A DNA stretch of 64,000 bases from Branchiostoma floridae (lineage: Eukaryota; Chordata; Leptocardii; Amphioxiformes; Branchiostomatidae). This document shows, piece by piece, positions 1-12,000 of the stretch. The translations under genes and the position numbers were made by a program. Location: assembly GCF_000003815.2 (NCBI RefSeq), contig NC_049988.1, forward strand, positions 10,976,416-11,040,415, in the 5' to 3' direction. How positions within the stretch are numbered: position 1 is the stretch's first letter; each line of letters opens with the position of its first letter. The notes under the pieces are model-generated. The model did no database searches. It saw only the letters and a list, made by a program, of their open reading frames with translations, and was not told where the DNA came from.

Positions 1-636
1 CTCATTGAGATTCAGAAGCATATGCGACAATTTGCGCCCAGAGTAAGCTGGGGTGACTCTGCTCATACAGAGCATCATCACGTATTGGGGGCAGCCTGGT
101 GATCAATTTCCGGTGAATAACAACATTTGCTGAATTTTCATTCAAGTATTGAAAGGAAATTTCTGTGCTACTGTTGGCAAAGTTTCAACACAACCAAGGA
201 AATATTTGGCCCAAAGTCTAAGGCAAGCTAAATAACTACATCAGTCCTTATCCATTTTGCATAATTCTACAGTACAGATCTGGTATTACAATGCAGATTA
301 CATTTTGGCAGTTAGCTGTAATTCGTTATTGGCAGTAGTACAAGAGACACTTGCACCAGGCTACAATACAAAGATTTCCACCACTATGTTTAAACTTCTT
401 TTATACTGTTAGATACAAGACATAAATAAGTTTTTCATCAGTTCTCATAAGAATATGAAAATATCAATGTGAACAAAAGTTACTCAGGGATGCATTTCAG
501 CCATTGATGCTATGTTTGCATACGAATCCTGATTGTGTTATCAAGCAGAAGTGATACATTCACAACTTAATTTCCTAGAGGATACGGATGGTATTCAAAC
601 AACAGCAATGATTTCAGAACTAAGGAGGGTTCCTAT

Positions 637-1220
637 GGAGACGCCAAACTGGATTTCTACTCATGTACTGAAATGGGGTTTCTTTACGTCAGCAAGTCTG
701 CTATCATAATAGGATCAAGCTGTGATGCAGACATAGACTGGCCATGGATGAACTCAAGAAGTTTGATGAATTGAAAAGATACAAGTGCACTTCTAATAAG
801 GAGCAAGAGGAAATTTTGAATATTATTATTATACAAATTCTAATGATAATGACTGCATTTGAGCTCACATGAAAATATTGTCTGGCACCTGTAAGTATAA
901 TGTATGCAACATGTATGGAGACGCCAAACTGGATTTCTACTCATGTACTGAAATGGTGTTTCTTTACGTCAGCAAGTCTGCTATCCTAATACTAGTAGTA
1001 ATAGGATCAAGCTGTGATGCAGACTGATACTGATGTCAGTTATGACAGATAATCTCAAGAAGTTGTCAGTTCCTGAAGATGATGTATTTCTGACAAGCTG
1101 CAAAAGGGCAATTGTTAAAAACAAACTCCAATGACAAGGACTACATTTGTATGTAGCACCTCATACTAAACTCACATGAAATATCGTCTAGTGCCTGTAA
1201 GTATAATGCATGCAACATGT
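637..1220. repeat. Diverged tandem duplication, unit about 280-300 bp
   Basis: A block beginning GAGACGCCAAACTGGATTTC at about 637 recurs at about 917, and the block CACCTGTAAGTATAATG near 885 recurs near 1191. The second unit carries a small insertion (CTAGTAGTA) and scattered substitutions. No coding sequence was recognised in it. Confidence 0.75.
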
Positions 1221-2042
1221 ACTATGGAACACATGAAGTGCAAGGAATGAACTGCCAGTATACCATTACTCATAGTTTGAATAAAGTCACAGTTTATGGT
1301 CTCTGTAGAATAGCAGGTATAATCATAGAAAACTTTGACACCATGGCTGTCATTCTGTCTCTTCATGATCCTTTTCTCTCCCTCAACTTATCTTCTGGGC
1401 TCCACATCTCATTTCTTCTACAAAGCCTGTTTAGCACAATCATCTGGACCTCACATATCCCTCTTTGATAGTAAAAAAAATCAAAGTAGATGACTAAGGC
1501 TTAATCTGGTCTGGGTGAGTCCTGCCATCAAAGGGGTGACTCAAGTCTTCAGGGACCAGAGACCATGACTTGTACTGAACACCCATTTGTATTTGCATAA
1601 CCATCACATTTCCAAACCGGGGCCTTGCTGGGCTGTTTGTGGAAACAAAAGATAAAAATGTATACGTAAAAATATACATAAACAGTATGACCATTCTCTG
1701 TACATCTAGTGTAGTTTGATGTATTTTATATGCCATACTTATCACTCCCGAAAGCTGCCCTGCCCCAGTTTGAAAATGTGACATAGGCCTAACAAGTGCT
1801 TCACTTAGTAAATACACAATTTTAGGACCGTCTTGCATATGAAGAAATCAACTTTTTTCTTAGAAAGAAAAACTGCAATGGATGGGCAGGGAAAACAGAA
1901 ACTAATGGGCAGGAAAAACAGAAATTAAGATCTGGATCCCTAAAGTTGAATTTGTTGACGATTGTTTCACAATCAACTGTTAACAATCAACTATATTTGT
2001 ACAAATTATATATAGTATACTAGGTAGAACTTGCTAATTTTT

Positions 2043-2061
2043 GCCGGTGCATAGCACCGGC
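2043..2061. repeat. GC-rich hairpin
   Basis: The arms GCCGGTGC and GCACCGGC pair perfectly around the 3-base loop ATA, in otherwise AT-rich DNA. It may be the edge of a larger repeat, since a diverged CGCACCGGCC lies at about 2188. No function is assigned. Confidence 0.5.
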
Positions 2062-3801
2062 TTGGAGGCAAGTGAAGCCGTTCGTTCAACCATTCAACGG
2101 TTTGGTTTGCATAGAAAAAACTCTTTTTTTGTTTAAAAACTCTTTTTTCATGTGACTTTGTTTAACATCCAGACTTTTTCCAAAATACGCACCGGCCAGC
2201 TTTTTTCAGGAGCTTTCTTGTTTAAAAACTGTCCACTTATCCACAACATATTGTGGTATTTGTACAGGGTTTGACTGTCTCAAGACGTTAATGCTTTCCT
2301 TCCTTGTGATCAATTGCTTGAGCAACACCATGCTTAAAACATGGAGGTGCAGAAACGGGGTGACGCATAAAAGCATCACCTTTCTTGTTAAAGACATGGA
2401 GTGGATTGAGGTGAAGAGGGATTAAGGACTGATGAGTTGTGAGGATTAATGAAGATTGATGCCACTGCACTTAATCCCTGTCTCTGTCTCATTAGTGTGA
2501 AAGGGACCCGGAGTGGTGGTACATGCTTCATTTCAGGGGTGATACCTGATTATGGCCATCTATTGATTGCAACCTTTTATTTTATAAAAGAGAAAAATAA
2601 AGAAGAAAAAAATCACTTTACCACAATCGTTTTACCAGAGAAGTAACTGGTACAACAATGACAATGTTGGTACTGTAATTGAAAGATGCTGAAAAAAAAT
2701 CATATTGAGATACATTTACGCACTGACAGATAGAAGACTTCCAAAATGATGATAATCATAAATGAATAAACTTATTTGCTTGACGATCGTTCACAATACA
2801 ATATATGGCAACAGCTATTAAGCAAAAATACTACAAGTATATTCCATCTCAAAGTACAAAATATCAAAATAATAGTATATAGATAACAACATATGTGTTA
2901 CATTATCATAATGTATGGTAGATTGGCTTGCTTCTAAACATAGATGTAGCTGTATATAGGACTTGGACATGATATCATTGCAAGGAAAATATCACTCAGT
3001 CCAGTACCAGATAGGGTAAAGTGCTTCTTAGTAGTAAAAGTCCATGTATCTATCAGCACTTCTCTCTCTTTGTTGTAGGTTGGGTAAGATCATTTATAGA
3101 GAGGATGATGTATCTTGTAAGAAGGAAGCAAAGAGTCACAAGAGGATGCTCTAAACACTTTATACAGCATGAGACTATGACTAATCACCGACTTCTCCCT
3201 CCATTGTAAATCCTGCCAGACTTTCACAGGGCTGCCACTTTCAAATCTCTCCACCAGGATTCCATACCAATCAGTCTTCCATCCCTCCAGGGATTCAGAA
3301 GGCGTAACAACGTCATTCGCCCACGGATCTCATGTAGATCTACACACTTGTACCGCAGACTGATGCACTTGAAGGCTTACTGCGGGAATCGCACCCAAAT
3401 GGCCTTGGATGTGGTACGCCCTTTCATCGTTATACTACGAATGCTCTCACCCATACATGTGTACATGTACCGGGGACCTGAATAGATACTTGTCATCGAT
3501 AAGGAGAATGCAATTTGGACCAAGGTAATGGGGAATAAGTCAGAGATGCTTGTAGGAAATGCAAATTTGGTTTAATGGATGACATGATTTTGGATATTCC
3601 TTAAAAAAACATGTTGTCCCAATGGCAGGGTAGGAGTTTTTTTGGACAAGAAATATTGGCTCTTTCTGGATAACAACTTGGTGCAAGTCAAAAAGTCACT
3701 GTGAACTACACGTAACAGGTACATTGTATATCTATGAATGGAAAAGTAAAAGGACTGAAATGAAAAGAAAGACAACTGAACAACCCGAGTCTTTCTGTGT
3801 A

Positions 3802-4040
3802 AGGCCACACCAATTTAATTTGTTGGTTCACAGACTTTCAAAAAATAAAATAACATATGCTTAAATGGAAAAACAACATGAAAACAAAGCCCGAGGACCA
3901 GGTGTATGCCTTGGTGCATTCATGAAGTGAATACAGTCATATTTAAAGTTTTTCTCTCTGCCTGTTGTATTTATGATGTCCGCTTGCTATACTTTCACTT
4001 TAAAAAATCCGTGAACCAACAAATTAAATTGGTGTGGCCT
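3802..4040. mobile_element. MITE with about 30-bp terminal inverted repeats
   Basis: The left end AGGCCACACCAATTTAATTT, continuing to TGTTGGTTCAC, is matched in reverse complement by GTGAACCAACAAATTAAATT and GGTGTGGCCT at the right end. The interior of about 180 bp has no open reading frame of note. The size, near-perfect ends and lack of coding fit a non-autonomous DNA transposon. Confidence 0.8.
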
Positions 4041-6910
4041 AAGTCATTCCCAACTGTGGCATGGGCTGCCATACAAAGCTAGGACTTACAAGTCACACAA
4101 GATGATACCAAGGGCCTTGACATCAGAGTGCTACCATCATCTCTCTAGAATCAAGATGAAAGGATTCCTTCTAGAAGTACCACTTAAGATCAAGAAGTCA
4201 GATCAGGGTATGGCTGACTGTCATGAAAATGAATGATTGCAAAATGTCAGCAGCAAAATAAGCAATACTTGTGTTGTTTTTAAGCTCTTATATTTTGTAC
4301 TATGTCTATAGTTGTTGCCAACTAAAAGATAATTTGAATGAATGAACTTTATTGCACGACATTTGTACGTGGTACAATTGTAAGGCAACAGTGATAAGTC
4401 AATTATGCATAGTACAAAATATAATAGGCAGCCTAAAAATAAGCAAGACTTGCATTATTTTTTAGCTCTTATATTTTGCGTATAGTTCTTGCCATACAAA
4501 TGTACATTGTATCATGTACAATTGTCATGCAATTAAGTTCTATGTCTATGTCAGGTTCATTATCAGGGGTTGTTGTATGACATACGTGCACCATAGGTTT
4601 GTTTCTTCTTTCCGTCCAATCTCTTTTCTCCTCTTACAACAAGAGTGTACTGAGCTGTGGCAACCTCAATTTGGCATGGAGTTGTTAAAATCCAACACGA
4701 GGTCATCTTTAAACAACTAAAGTACCTCTCCCAAGACTCTAATCCGTACAGGTGAGGAAATATTTCTCCTTTTACAATCTAGCCATGTCTGTGCATATTG
4801 CAAGGTGATCATGTTGTTTAGCCTGCCATTTTATAGTGAGAACTGCTGATCCCTGTGCAAATGCTGTGGTCAGTGTTCTGGACATGCCTCTGTGGATGGC
4901 TTCATACTTTGTCTTCATAAAAACTGCTGTCAACACAAAAAATCCTCATTGAACAAAAAATTGGCACTTCTATTCACTTTTATAGCAGGTAACTTCTGAT
5001 GATTCCTGGCCTCCTTGATTAAATGCACTGATGACATACATGTAACCTCAGAAATGTAGCATTAGAAATGTAGCCTTAGATTTGCTGATTTTCATGCACA
5101 CGTGTGACCAGTTTATAATTATAGACTATTTTAAAAGTGTACTAGTATTGCAACACCAATGCAAATACATGGAAATACTAGTTTCACCCCCACATACAAC
5201 TCACAGCATAAGTGTTGAATTCTGTCATATCTGATTTCTTCTTTTCACTGTAGAAAAGGTCACAATAAATGCCACATCTAAGAGAAACATGGAGTTCTGC
5301 CGGAATGGTTCACATGTCCCACTGATCACATCATGACTCAGGGGACTTCCATTGTGCAGGAAAAGGTGCCATCATCAAATGGAGTCATCTTCATCATAAC
5401 AGCTAATCAAATTAGTTCTTTTATGAATGAGTTCAGACAATATTGTGATGTTTTTCTTTTCCCTTCCAGGACAAACAAAATATTACTCTTTTTTCATCTA
5501 CAGTTACTGTAGATTTTCTTACATATTCTCCTGTCTTTTCTCAACTCTCTTACAATACTGTAATTGTAATACAGTAATGTCCTATTCCAGAATTTCTCAG
5601 ACAGACAAGTGTTTCCAAGAACACTGTGGATAACAGGCTAAATCATATCACTCAGAAATTCAGAAAATTCAATTGGAATCTAAAAATGCTGCTGCATGAC
5701 TCATTGTGCATACATGTTTATTTGATTTGTATGCAACTACAGTTGTACCTGAACACTTTTCCTTGCAGGCTTTCAGATATACATTAAGCATACAAGGCAC
5801 ATGTATATGTCCAGGAAGATTTTAGGCCAGTTTCTTTGAAAGCTTTATGGAGCTTTTGGCTAAATGCTATGGTTGCAATTTTTTCCTTACATGTTTAGAG
5901 ATATACGTGCATTTTCTTATCAAATTTTACCCGAGGAATAACTTTTCATCATGAATAGTACAATTCAATGGCTTGGCATTAGAAGCTCTACATGTTACCA
6001 ATGGCATGCAAACCTGAGTGTGATTTTCAGTCTTCCACATTCTGCCACTACGTTCATGTTTGGTAATCAATCTTTGATGCAGGTTTGCTGAGCTGGAAAA
6101 TATTGCTGACAGTTGCAATAAAAGAATACTACTGAGAATTCAGCAAGAGTTGGTGACATATGTTGAGATTATGACAACTAATGTTTCCAATATCATGCTT
6201 CATGTTACACATGTTTGGCTATGATAGAGAGGCTGCCTTGCTAGATTATCGATAACTAATCCCTAGAATTGTTAAGCCTTAAATTTCTTGCAACTTGAAT
6301 CTTATGTGCATGGCTTGCCACTTTGAAAGTACAGTTAACAGCTGTAACAAGCGGGTCTTGTTGTGTTCCCCCCTAAATAATCAATACCCCATAACGTGTT
6401 GGCATGGCTCCTAGTCCTATTGATGAAGTGAATTGCCTGGGTGACCCTTTTTACCAGTGGATATCAGTGTGCAACATGCAATTGACAAAGCGCCAATATG
6501 ACATCAAACATGCTGCAGAAACAGCAAGGAAACTTGCTGCCAATCTCCAAGCAGACGTTGGGGTGAAACACTGTATGATTGGTGGGATTCTTGAACAGGT
6601 GACTTGACAGTCATAAATACTATTATGTCATACCTGGGCTGCGATAATGTTTGATACACTTGTTCCAGACTGGGTGATAATTTACTATCACACAGGCTTC
6701 TTAATTGTATAACACAGGCTTCTATTGATTAAATAGAACACACTCCATGCAAGCGAACAGAGTTCTTTCATTCCAATTTTTCTCAAATTGCTGTTCTTAA
6801 AGAATGAAGTTGTTGGCGCAGGTTGAAACAATGTGTCAAATTTCATTCTTTTTTATGAGTAGTTTGGCAATAGAAATCATTGTTTTCAGACCTGAGTATG
6901 ACATAAATAA

Positions 6911-7017
6911 AATACAACATGGTGTATTCCACATCGCCCGAGGTCCCAGCCCTCAAATGGGTCAGACCTGCGATCGGCCTGGGATCTCGGGTGATATGGA
7001 ATACACTGTGTTGTATT
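6911..7017. repeat. Fold-back element (about 42-bp arms)
   Basis: The left arm (AATACAACATGGTGTATTCC, then a CACATCGCCCGAGGTCCCAG block) pairs with a right arm that ends CACTGTGTTGTATT. There are a few mismatches and a short central spacer. It would form a long hairpin if transcribed and is typical of a small fold-back MITE. Confidence 0.75.
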
Positions 7018-8679
7018 CTACATGTATATGTACAATCTCCAACCCAATTTCTGCCTTGTGATCAACTTGCTGTCCACATGCCCTCTGCGCCACCACTGAC
7101 TATCAATTGTAATGTTCAGACCAGATGATTTAATTAGAAAGAAGTTTCTTCATGTTTATGAAGATATATATCTGACTTTCTGAGCCAACACAAACTGGCA
7201 AACTATTTCACAATCCACATTCCACATCCCAATATCTGTTTATTGTCTTTGAATCTTAAAGACAAAATGAGTCTTTGTTAATTTAACCTTAAAGTTAAAC
7301 ACTATAGAAAAATTATGGTTGGATATCAACCCAACCTTTTGATTAAATTCATTGTCCAATTATGTTATTCAATACCAGCATACTTGTTGGATACTTGAGG
7401 ACAATTATTATGTTATATACATCAATACCATCCGTGAATATTTTACCAGTTGGCAATAATTGGGGTTGTGTATTGGCAGTTAAGTCAAGTCCAGGAGAAA
7501 TACACTGTATGACATTAAGTGCGCACCCAGAAATATTCTTCACAATGTAACAGGAGTGGACCATTTGTATGTCCGATGGGGATTGCAAGGAAAATCAATA
7601 TAATTTCAGTTCACTCTAACTACGTGTGGTCAGGATATAAAGGATACTTACTCAGAAATCCAATTACTATTTGCATGTTCCAGCGAATACCAAGTGCTTC
7701 ACAATTCCTCTTCATCTTGGAGAGCAACTCGATAGGTCAGATGGAGCGATTTTGCTACGAGACTTGACAGCAATACGCAACGAAATGAAAGAATAATTGG
7801 ATGGGACTTGACTAGATTTTAGGACAGCAGTAGATTTTGTACCTAGGGTATATTTTAACAACATGGATGTCAAATAATGGCATGATTTAAATGCTGAAAA
7901 TGAAGATGAAAATGTGCAACACTGTAAAATTGTCGGAACTTTTAATGTGTGAGACTAACATAGATTCTATGATAGAGAAAATGACTTCTTATACATAAGT
8001 GGAACTCAGAAGTGAAATATTCTGAATAAAGTAGAGAAATTTATACCTACTTTTTGTCCAATGCACAAATGTACATTTTATTAACATTTGGATGAGCCTT
8101 CAGGCTTAATCAGCACTTCCAACAGAAATGTTTCAGGTCCTTACCCTTCCATCATCTAAAAGGTTATCAGTGTTCATATATAAGACAACAGATCCCAAAC
8201 ATAGATGTCTCGTGTTAGACGAAAATGTGGAACAAACTGACAACTGTGTCTGCGAAACATCCGTGTGTACACATGGGGAATCACTGAAGAAGCACTGTGC
8301 ATGTAAATGTTGAAGTCATGACTCAGAAATACTCACTTGTTCATGTAAGGAACACACTACCAGTAGTTAGAGCCTTTGTTATGACTTTGTTATGTTGATT
8401 CTTTATTACAGGTATTATTTTGCAGGAAGAACTCAGGAAATAAACTATCAAGTAACAGTTCCTGCTTTTCTTTTCTGTACATTCACATTCTTTATAATGT
8501 AAGATAAAGGTATGAGACACTGCTTGGACACTACAAGAATGCATCATTTGTCTATTGATTGCATCTAAATGCATCTCCAGAGACAAACTTATGAATACAT
8601 AAAATACCTTACTGAGTACCGATAAGACTTATCATGCATGATCACAATCATTTGTACATGTATTGATAGAAATAGCTAC

Positions 8680-8910
8680 TCTACAAGCAGAGGTCGAATC
8701 GCGCAGATATATAGTAGTANNNNNNNNNNNNNNNNNNNNNNNNNNNNNNNNNNNNNNNNNNNNNNNNNNNNNNNNNNNNNNNNNNNNNNNNNNNNNNNNN
8801 NNNNNNNNNNNNNNNNNNNCTCCCGCTCTTCGGATGAGCGCGAGTGTAATTTTTTCGACTACTACTATATATCTGCGCGATTCGACCTCTGCTTGGAGAG
8901 TAAGAAATAG
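8680..8910. repeat. Inverted repeat interrupted by a 100-N gap
   Basis: The sequence just left of the gap (CAAGCAGAGGTCGAATCGCG to ATATAGTAGTA) is repeated in reverse complement right of the gap (TACTACTATATATCTGCGCG to CTCTGCTTGG). The unknown centre is drawn as exactly 100 N, a usual placeholder size, so the real length is unknown. A palindromic DNA element explains both the symmetry and the assembly break. Confidence 0.8.
8720..8819. other. Assembly gap (100 N)
   Basis: A run of exactly 100 N, which usually marks a gap of unknown size. It sits between the two arms of an inverted repeat. Confidence 0.98.
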
Positions 8911-8992
8911 CCCAACAAGTGCTGATAGCAATAGTCCAACATTTTATGGTTAATAGTACACACAGGCAGAGTAAGGCAGCAAGCAAACTTAC

Positions 8993-9089
8993 CAAGACTT
9001 TTGGAGGAGACAACTTTTCCTTTAAACTTTTCGTACGCAGAGTTTGGGTTGACTGGAAGACTGCTCACAGCATCACTGTTCAGTTCCTC
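8993..9089 (-). CDS. DCTN2: DCTN2 coding exon 3
   Basis: 97 bases after an acceptor CCCACAG. It begins EEL and contains VNPNSAYEKFKGK, which matches the human VNPNAAYDKFKDK region. It ends in phase 1 with donor GTAAGT, so the following exon must begin in phase 1. Confidence 0.92.
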
Positions 9090-12000
9090 CTGTGGGAATG
9101 TGGAACAGACATGTTACAGAATATGGGACAAAGATTTGTCTTATCAGTACGTTTTTCCAACAATAACTACACAAAAAACATCTCAATTTGAACAAACAAC
9201 TGGGTAACAAGAAGGTTGCATAATTATTTCAATTGATGAAATTGTGGCATTTTCAACAGCAACTTCATCTCACTATCACTCACTCACTATCTGGTTAAGA
9301 GTCCATTGTTCCCCGTCTTGCAAGGGTTGGACGTTGCCGAATGTTGTTCAGGTAGTTGAGTTTTGATACGTGTGCTTCAAATGGTAGTTTGCACATTACA
9401 GTATGGATAGGCTTCCTAGATCACACCTATGGAATCTTTTAATTATATCCCCATACACTTTCCCAGCATGTGCTTTATCTATGGTATATACATATTAACA
9501 TCACTTTCAGAGCCTAAGACTTAAACACCACCAGTAGGTCGGACAAGTCCAAAGCAAGGTTCTAGCCAGCGTCAATCCTTCCGTCCTTTGATGGAATTTT
9601 GCAGCTGGGGACAGACAAAAATTTTGCCTATCTTGTCCTCTGTGACAGACAAGAATTGGCATGTAATGATGTTTAAAAAAATAAAATTTTTCCAGATATT
9701 CAGCACAGATGGCATTGAACCAAGCTGAGTCTACTGTAGCAAAATTTGTCCCTCAAAATGTAGGAAATACTGTTTCAAAATTTTCCCGGACACCCTTGGA
9801 TCGCTGTGCCCTCCGTGCTCAACAGGATTTCCATTCAAAATCCAGGCCTAGGGGACGGAAAAAATTCCAGCTGGCTAGACCACTGGTGCAAAGATTGTTA
9901 TTGGCAGGACAAATATGATGAAACAAAGTCCATTTAGTTGCTCTCAGCAAAACTGGGTCGGTCACGTGTGGATGCCATCAGCCGTTATTGCCGACCGTTA
10001 ACCGGTGCCACAGGCCTTCATCAATAGATTAAAAGGACTATACTAGAACACTGGGAATTGGACAGGAGATTACCAGGCATGATTCGAAGTTCATTTGTAA
10101 TAAAAATGGAGCAACATGAAATTACACTGGAATCTGTGGTACACCTGCTGGTTTAACCCTTGCCCTGCCATGGCCCAATTAAAAACAACCCTGACACTTC
10201 GAAGGTTAAAACATTGCACACATCACACATATGGGTAAACCTTAATGATGATGGACATATCATCCTAGTACAAATGAGGAACAACTACTGAATTTTTGAT
10301 GATCCAAATCCGTTTGGACTATAGGCTTTTTGAAGATTTGGGCAACCCAGACATGACACCTTTTCATTAGCCAGCAGGAAAATGCGCCTTTGTTTTGGCT
10401 TGTGTATTTAGCCAAGCAGACTGGGTCCTCCAAGTCTCTCTAAGTAAGTGTGTGGTCTCGTTTTTATGTGCAGATGTTTCAAACTGACACCAGCACGCTC
10501 CCTCATACACAGGGCCGCTGGTTTTATCAGTTCATGTCACCATCCTAAATGACAAGTGCAATTTTTAACATGTCCGAGCTGGGGCCAACCCTGGGACCAA
10601 ACCCACGGATTCCCAGAATTTGAGAAATATGACTCAGGGCTCGAAATGGGTGCACCCAAAACTGTACTCAATTTTTTTTCTGTGGGTGCACCAGCGCACC
10701 CAAATATTTTGTAGGTTTATGTATGTAAAGATATCAAAGTATACTAGCATAAACCATATTCTTGACATCTATGTGCTAGAAAGATAATAAAATGTCTGTC
10801 ACAGTACTTGTTTAAGAATCTGATGTTGGAATTTGGGTTCATCAAAATTTATAACACCTGCAATGGTACTTCATTCATAGCACCTATACTTTGTGGTTTG
10901 ATTACCTTTATTTAGTACTTAAGACTGTTGTGCTGTTAGGCCATTTTTTTCTTCCATTTTTCTCAAAATAACAGTTTGAAATTAAAGACCCTTGAAGATT
11001 GTACAGTATTCTACCAAATGGTGCCTTTTTTTAAAAACCTTGGCAAACCAGCTTCAATAAATACATCTCCAATGACGGATTACCCTTCATAAATCCAGAT
11101 AGACAGGTGATGGGGACAACCGTTAATGGAAAGCAATTGCCTTTAACATTTCAGAGCCTTCTTTACATAATAACAAGTAATCAACTGTGTCCTGTCTGAT
11201 AGAATCTTGGCTTTGAGGCCAGTAATTTCTTTGACACTTGGTGCCTTGAGCACCCACCGCTGGCGCCACTATGTCTGACACTTCAGTGGATGTTTTTTTC
11301 AGCTGATCATATCATTGCTATTCTAATAACAACGCTGTTGTACCTTTAACTCAGTGTGTAGCATGCATGCATAGTACCTGATCATATGTAAAATGCAGTA
11401 TTTCTGTCCTAATGTTCACCTCATAGCTGCATTCTCTAGCTACACACTAAAAACTTAGTTACCGTTTTATTTTTCTAGAAATCTTCTATGCTATTTCTCA
11501 TTTAATCTGTAGCATTAAAATTCTTGTTAAAACTAAACTTGGGCTTTGCAACCTGTTTTTTTCTTTAATTGAAATATACATTTCTATACGTATTACATAC
11601 CATAATCAAAAAAAGCATTGCTTTACTAGGTTTACAGGTAGGCAATATTTTGCATTAGGAGTAAAGAACTTCACTTGAATGCAGATCAGCACCAAGGGCA
11701 GGGACCAGGCAGCTGGAGGATTTGTTTGTTTGGATTCAAAACAAGTTCTCAGATACAGTTTTAAAGCTAAATCCTTGAAAGACAAAAACTTCAGTTTCTT
11801 TGTCTTAAATAGACACAGATTTTGTAGATCTATAAGAAGAGCCTAAACTTCAGGCAAAAATGATAGCTTTGGATAATGCAATGCACTTTGATTTTCATGT
11901 TCTCATTCAGCTACGTTATAATCATCTGCTACATCATAAAAGTCATGATTCATCATTCAATTGACAAAGAATCATTGACAATAATTATTCAATTTTTTCA

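Larger units (their letters stand above)
1..8992. other. Non-coding region left of DCTN2 exon 3
   Basis: No exon of DCTN2 or any other recognised gene was found here on either strand, although DCTN2 must continue to the left on the minus strand. The next DCTN2 exon should encode the segment after the lysine-serine-leucine end of exon 3. It is either missing in the N gap, too divergent to spot by eye, or outside the window. The stretch holds a tandem duplication (637-1220), a small hairpin (2043-2061), fold-back elements (3802-4040, 6911-7017), a short direct repeat (4240-4320 against 4432-4498), a sequence resembling a LINE/SINE 3' end in reverse (4335-4365) and the gapped inverted repeat at 8680-8910. 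The short open frames look random. Confidence 0.6.

Noticed and set aside
8128-8313. Small cysteine-rich frame ending HCACKC
   Set aside because: Only 61 codons, no signal peptide, no splice context and no recognisable domain; likely chance.
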